A stretch of 64,000 nt of DNA from Baylisascaris procyonis (Eukaryota; Nematoda; Chromadorea; Rhabditida; Ascarididae): assembly GCA_037389465.1 (NCBI GenBank), contig JAZARR010000105.1, forward strand, positions 1,984,001 to 2,048,000, read 5' to 3'. Below are positions 59,901 through 64,000 of this stretch, one piece after another. Every line of letters begins with the position of its first letter. Position 1 is the stretch's first letter. A program made the position numbers and the translations under genes. The notes under the pieces are model-generated. The model worked only from the letters and a program-made list of their open reading frames with translations, searched no databases and had not been told where the DNA came from.

Positions 59901-62900
59901 TCTTATTATATAAAAGAATATCCATTTTTATTAAATTCGTTGTTTGTTACTAAGTTAATATATTTGCGTTAATTTGCCTCATCACTCTAAACCCTTAAAA
60001 TATAGTATTTGAAACTGAACTTCTATTATTACATGAAAATGAATGGGGAAAATTTATAGGCAGATTGTTATTGAGCATTAATAACATAATGAGTGATAAG
60101 TAACGCACTCACTACTTTAAACAGACGCAACGTACTATACAAATGTGGAACTCATTGTGAAGCTAACTTGAATTAGTTTTTTTTTTTCTTGTTAGTGGCT
60201 TTTCCACCGTAATCTTTGAGTATATATCTGAAATTACATGGAAAGTATACAATAATAGAGTAGCAACATCATTTATTCCGGTAATTGAATTTCAGAAACT
60301 CGAAACTGAAATATTCTAGTGATGTCGACAGTAAATTCTTATGCACATGCATTGAAAATTATTATAGTTGTTATTATTTTTTGCACAGTAAATTACTCTG
60401 ACGAGTCGCATTCATTAGTGTTGAATTGTTTAATGTGAGAAAGCATAGTCTAGAGTTTTCTTTAAGATATTCGAACATTTCCACCCATCAGCTTACATCA
60501 AATTGTTTATCGACTGTTTACTACGAGAAAGGTTTGATTAATAGCAATTCTTCAATTAGCACATCTTGTTAGAATGTCCAATAACAACATTGCTTACTAC
60601 ACTAACAACAATTCTCAACATATTCCCAAAAACATGACGTCGTTTAATCGTTGGTAGAAAGTGGTATATGAATGAAAGCAATCGAAACAGCAACTATCTA
60701 AATAAGGCAATAGCAATCTCAATGAAAAAAAAAAGAATCCACATTGCTTTCCTTGTAACATTTCATTAATTGAATATTAATTTGCATAGGATGTGTGCTT
60801 TGTTTTAATATTGATAACCGGTGAAAAAGCACCTAATAAAGCAAATTTTTTTAGACATAGAACTTGATAAAATCCAAATTCAAATAAACGGCATCGATTT
60901 AAGCGATAAATTTCTTATTTCAGCGGTTGTCGCCGACGAAGAATATACCTCATTGTGGAGTTCACATAAGGATATACTTACATTCATATTAAATGTTACC
61001 TATGTGAAATGTTACAGTGCAATGGATGGTCATTGTGCTAATTCATATGCATAGGAGTTTAATGCATCCACTACTCGGCTAAGTATGTTCAATGATTATG
61101 GGGCAGTATATATTCAAAAATTGCGTAGATCAACGAGTAATTACAATTGTTACGTGCTATTCGTTACTTGCAAAATCAATACAAACATGGCAGTAACCAC
61201 TAGAGTTAAGAAGTAATTAATGCTGAGAACAATTGCAAATCGCCTACTTTTGCATGCCTGGACGTTATGTTGGTTTCACTTCAACTTTTGGCAAGCAGTT
61301 TTAGCATTCAGAGGCCCAGAAATTGAGAGTCCCAAGCTCAGAACTCCTCGAAAATCGTGACCACTCAAGTTTCGGTGTTGGCATCCTGGGCTAAAATCAA
61401 GGTCTCGAGATTCTGGCTCCCGCGAATCAGGCCCCTGAATGAAATTTGAGCTGAGTTTGGAGGGAAGGGAAGGCATTGTTTATAATAAACAAATTACGAG
61501 TAACATGGTAGATCAATAGCATCAGTAAAAAGAAGAGAAAAAAAGCTTCGGTTTATGCATAAACCAAAGCCTGCAGGCACTTATTTGAGCCAGACTAATG
61601 CAGGACGTGTGATCAAAGATTGTTCGAATTCACTACTTATTCATTGCTGCTCCCAGGCATGTTTTTGCGAATATCTCCAAACTTGTCGTCCTCTTGCAGA
61701 TTTAAAGCCCTCTCTCACGGGTGTTTTCAAATAAGCTAATTTAGACTAGTAATTCATTTCCCTTGATAAACAATATTTCTGGAAAAAACGAGATTTCTCT
61801 ATGAATGACTCATTCGATTTTTCCTCGAATTTGATCATAAGACCAATTCCTTTCCTTTAAATAGTAGAAAGTTTCTAGCACAAATTACTGGACGGAAAGA
61901 TTTGAAATCCAAATCGTCCTGCCTCCTCATAGTTGTCGATCACATAGTGAGAGCCAAAGGAACGAACAGCTAATTAAATACTGGTTGGAAATATGCTGCT
62001 GAAAAACTGCAAAAGACGAAAAAATTAAGATGCATTCATAAATGTGCGTAGAAAGCAGCAAGGAAGCAAAAAAGCAAAAAAGAATAATCTATAGAAGAGA
62101 AGTGAAAAATTTAGTGGAAGAAAAGGCTCTTCAAGCAATGAGTATAGATATATAAAATGGTATCTCAGATACATTATAATGCTTGGAGGAAGAAGTGATG
62201 GGAAAGTAAAATCTATGAGCGCGAAGGAAAAGGGCGAAAAGGCGAAAAATAACAAAGCAGGAAAATGATGCTGCGTTAGCAGCGAGCAAAAACAAAAACA
62301 ATTAAGTTGTTGACGTGATAACGCAAAAGTCAGAAGGGAGTTGATTGAGCCTACGCCTAAACGCTTAAATATTTTTCGCACAAAAACAGGAGGATGGCAG
62401 TGAATTGAACAACTTGATGACCGTACTGGTGAATGAGTGCTCTTTTCCGTTTTATGTTGCTTATAAAGAAGATAATCGCATTGATTGTGAGATGACGTTA
62501 AGTTAATCTTAAATTGCCTTTTTTTTCAAAATTTGTTCAGAATTTTTCCCACACTTCTGTAATCTTCTAGCACGTTGTGATGAAAATTTTATCTTTAAGT
62601 ATGTATGCGTTTTTAATGATAATTCCGATGCCATCAAAAAATCGTATAAAAATCCTATGGCAATTATGTTTACTAAATAAAACCGTCGGATAAAACTCTG
62701 TCCTCAAAACCCATCGTTTAATGATGAATGACTTGATCGAATATTTTTAATTATTATTTAAGTCAGCTGGTTGGTAATTGCTGAAGCCTGAAAAAGCATA
62801 TCTACTATCTCATTATACGCACTTCTGCATTCGTATATTTTCTTCAATCAAACATCTAAAATATCAACATTCGATTTTGCGAATTGCGTTCGTTAACAAA

Positions 62901-64000
62901 TAGTCTCTTTTATTTCTTGATTTATAAGAGTTTAGACAACAATCGAATTTGACGTAATAAGCTTGCTGAGTGTGTTTATTTCATTGCTGTTCCTCATTGA
63001 TCTTCACCCTTTAAGGAAGCACTGCACAGTTGCAGCTGTCAAGATACCTTCTTCAGTCCTTGCATCCAATCTGCAGGACTTGTTATGCCGTTTGGTCTGA
63101 ACGATTAATTTGGAAGGAATTTTTGCTATAGATATCTGAGCGGCTGCATTCTGAATGCATGGTGATTCAGAATGGTGATTTTTTACACTCTAATACCCAT
63201 AAAAACTTCCTACAAATCCTTTTCAGAAATCACCTTCCTCCATCTAGACTTTATGATTGAGTTGGTTTTCGCTGCTGAGATCAGTCGAAAATGAAGCGTT
63301 GCTTGCATCTTCATTTAAAGAAAGAGTCAATGGCATCATTGCAGATAAGATTTGTCATTGCTTGAAACTAATTGTTGTTTTGTTGCTTTACAATGGCATT
63401 GTTGAAGAAAGCAAAAATGGGGGTATCGTTTCGTTTTGACGCTTCAGAGAGCTTAAGTGAACCATTGTCACTCCATCGATAATGCTTCTTTGCTGTCATT
63501 ATCTCATCCAGACATATATTAGTTTGTCTCATCTGGCGGTTACCTTAATTTGCTTTGTATTATTAAGCCAATTCCACTTGTCGTCAACCACATATTTAGT
63601 CGTCATTGAAAGCTCCACTCAGCAACTTTCTTACTATCCATCCATTTTTATAAATGATGCAATTAAGTAGGAGGTATCGGCCTTTATTTCCCCGGCATAG
63701 ATGAGTAGAAAGATTCGTGAGCAAACACAAGATTAAGCACGAAAATGAAAGGGGAATGCCGTTCATTAAAAGATTAATTGAATTGGTCAAGGCACGATAT
63801 ACCCTTTGGCCGCAATTTTCAAGAGTTATGCTGTATTTTCTTTGCCCTAATCGAGGTGCCGCAGAAATAACCCGTTAAAAATTCAGTCCTCTGTGTGGTT
63901 GGCTTAAAGCCACTCCAGAAAGTTTCATGTTGGTTCTGCAAAAATTTTGTAGTAGTAGAAGAGATGCCTCGAGACGAATCTAGCGACCTTTCACTTCTTA
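57000..64000. other. Gene-free stretch at the right end
   Basis: Beyond the retroelement relic I see no coding exon. It holds a short palindrome (61545-61570) and weak retroelement-like wording near 63085 that I do not trust. Confidence 0.45.
61545..61570. repeat. 26-bp near-perfect palindrome
   Basis: gcttcggtttatgcataaac followed by caaagc. The central 16 bases (ggtttatgcataaacc) are a perfect palindrome, and the outer four on each side pair after one mismatch. There is no gene nearby. Confidence 0.85.

Noticed and set aside
63060..63120. Gypsy-like 'MPFGLND' wording suggesting an LTR-retrotransposon reverse transcriptase
   Set aside because: Only one short motif matches, a stop follows at once and the neighbouring blocks are missing; chance is likely.

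Overview
This is a eukaryotic window, AT-rich and dominated by introns. Its coding exons are short (36 to 274 bases) and separated by introns of 0.05 to 3.3 kb, so almost no long open reading frame corresponds to a gene. The protein families and their wording (a worm-type perilipin, a nematode-like COX5B, an FLD-1 type TLC protein) point to a nematode. Polypyrimidine-AG acceptors sit just upstream of several start codons, which suggests trans-splicing. I cannot name the species. From memory, C. elegans relatives of the five named families lie on chromosome I (W01A8.1, probably W01A8.2, F26E4.9, fld-1, lid-1/C25A1.12), so the window would be a shuffled piece of that ancestral chromosome.

Six multi-exon genes can be built with closed reading frames (the perilipin only up to its C-terminus). 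They are: perilipin (minus, 6966 down to about 2343); a UPF0235/C15orf40 (DUF167) protein (plus, about 9186-12365); a TLCD1/2-FLD-1 TLC-domain membrane protein (plus, 19242-23144); cytochrome c oxidase subunit 5B (minus, 28171-25619); a two-Ig-domain type I membrane protein resembling basigin/neuroplastin (plus, 33203-37009); and an ABHD4/ABHD5 (CGI-58) alpha/beta hydrolase (plus, 43387-49540). The first two genes are divergent, TLCD and cox-5B are convergent, and cox-5B and the Ig gene are divergent. The spacing is too wide for operons.

Three of the six genes bear on lipid droplets or membrane lipid composition: perilipin, the CGI-58 family hydrolase and FLD-1. In mammals perilipin physically controls CGI-58. 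Here the two are about 36 kb apart on opposite strands. The hydrolase keeps a serine nucleophile, unlike mammalian ABHD5.

The rest is gene-poor. 13-19 kb, 37-43.4 kb, 49.5-55.9 kb and 57-64 kb hold no gene I can support. They carry long (TA)n tracts, strongly strand-biased poly-G tracts, several minisatellites and a decayed non-LTR retrotransposon reverse transcriptase (55.9-56.9 kb). The most striking non-coding structures are a 52-53 bp phased but sequence-degenerate array of TTCG-loop hairpins (32.19-32.63 kb) upstream of the Ig gene, an 18/36-bp dimeric satellite (31.07-31.22 kb), and a tandem pair of 55-bp palindromic elements that forms the 3' end of an intron (9912-10021). Several exon joins require TTTAAG-type acceptors instead of CAG.
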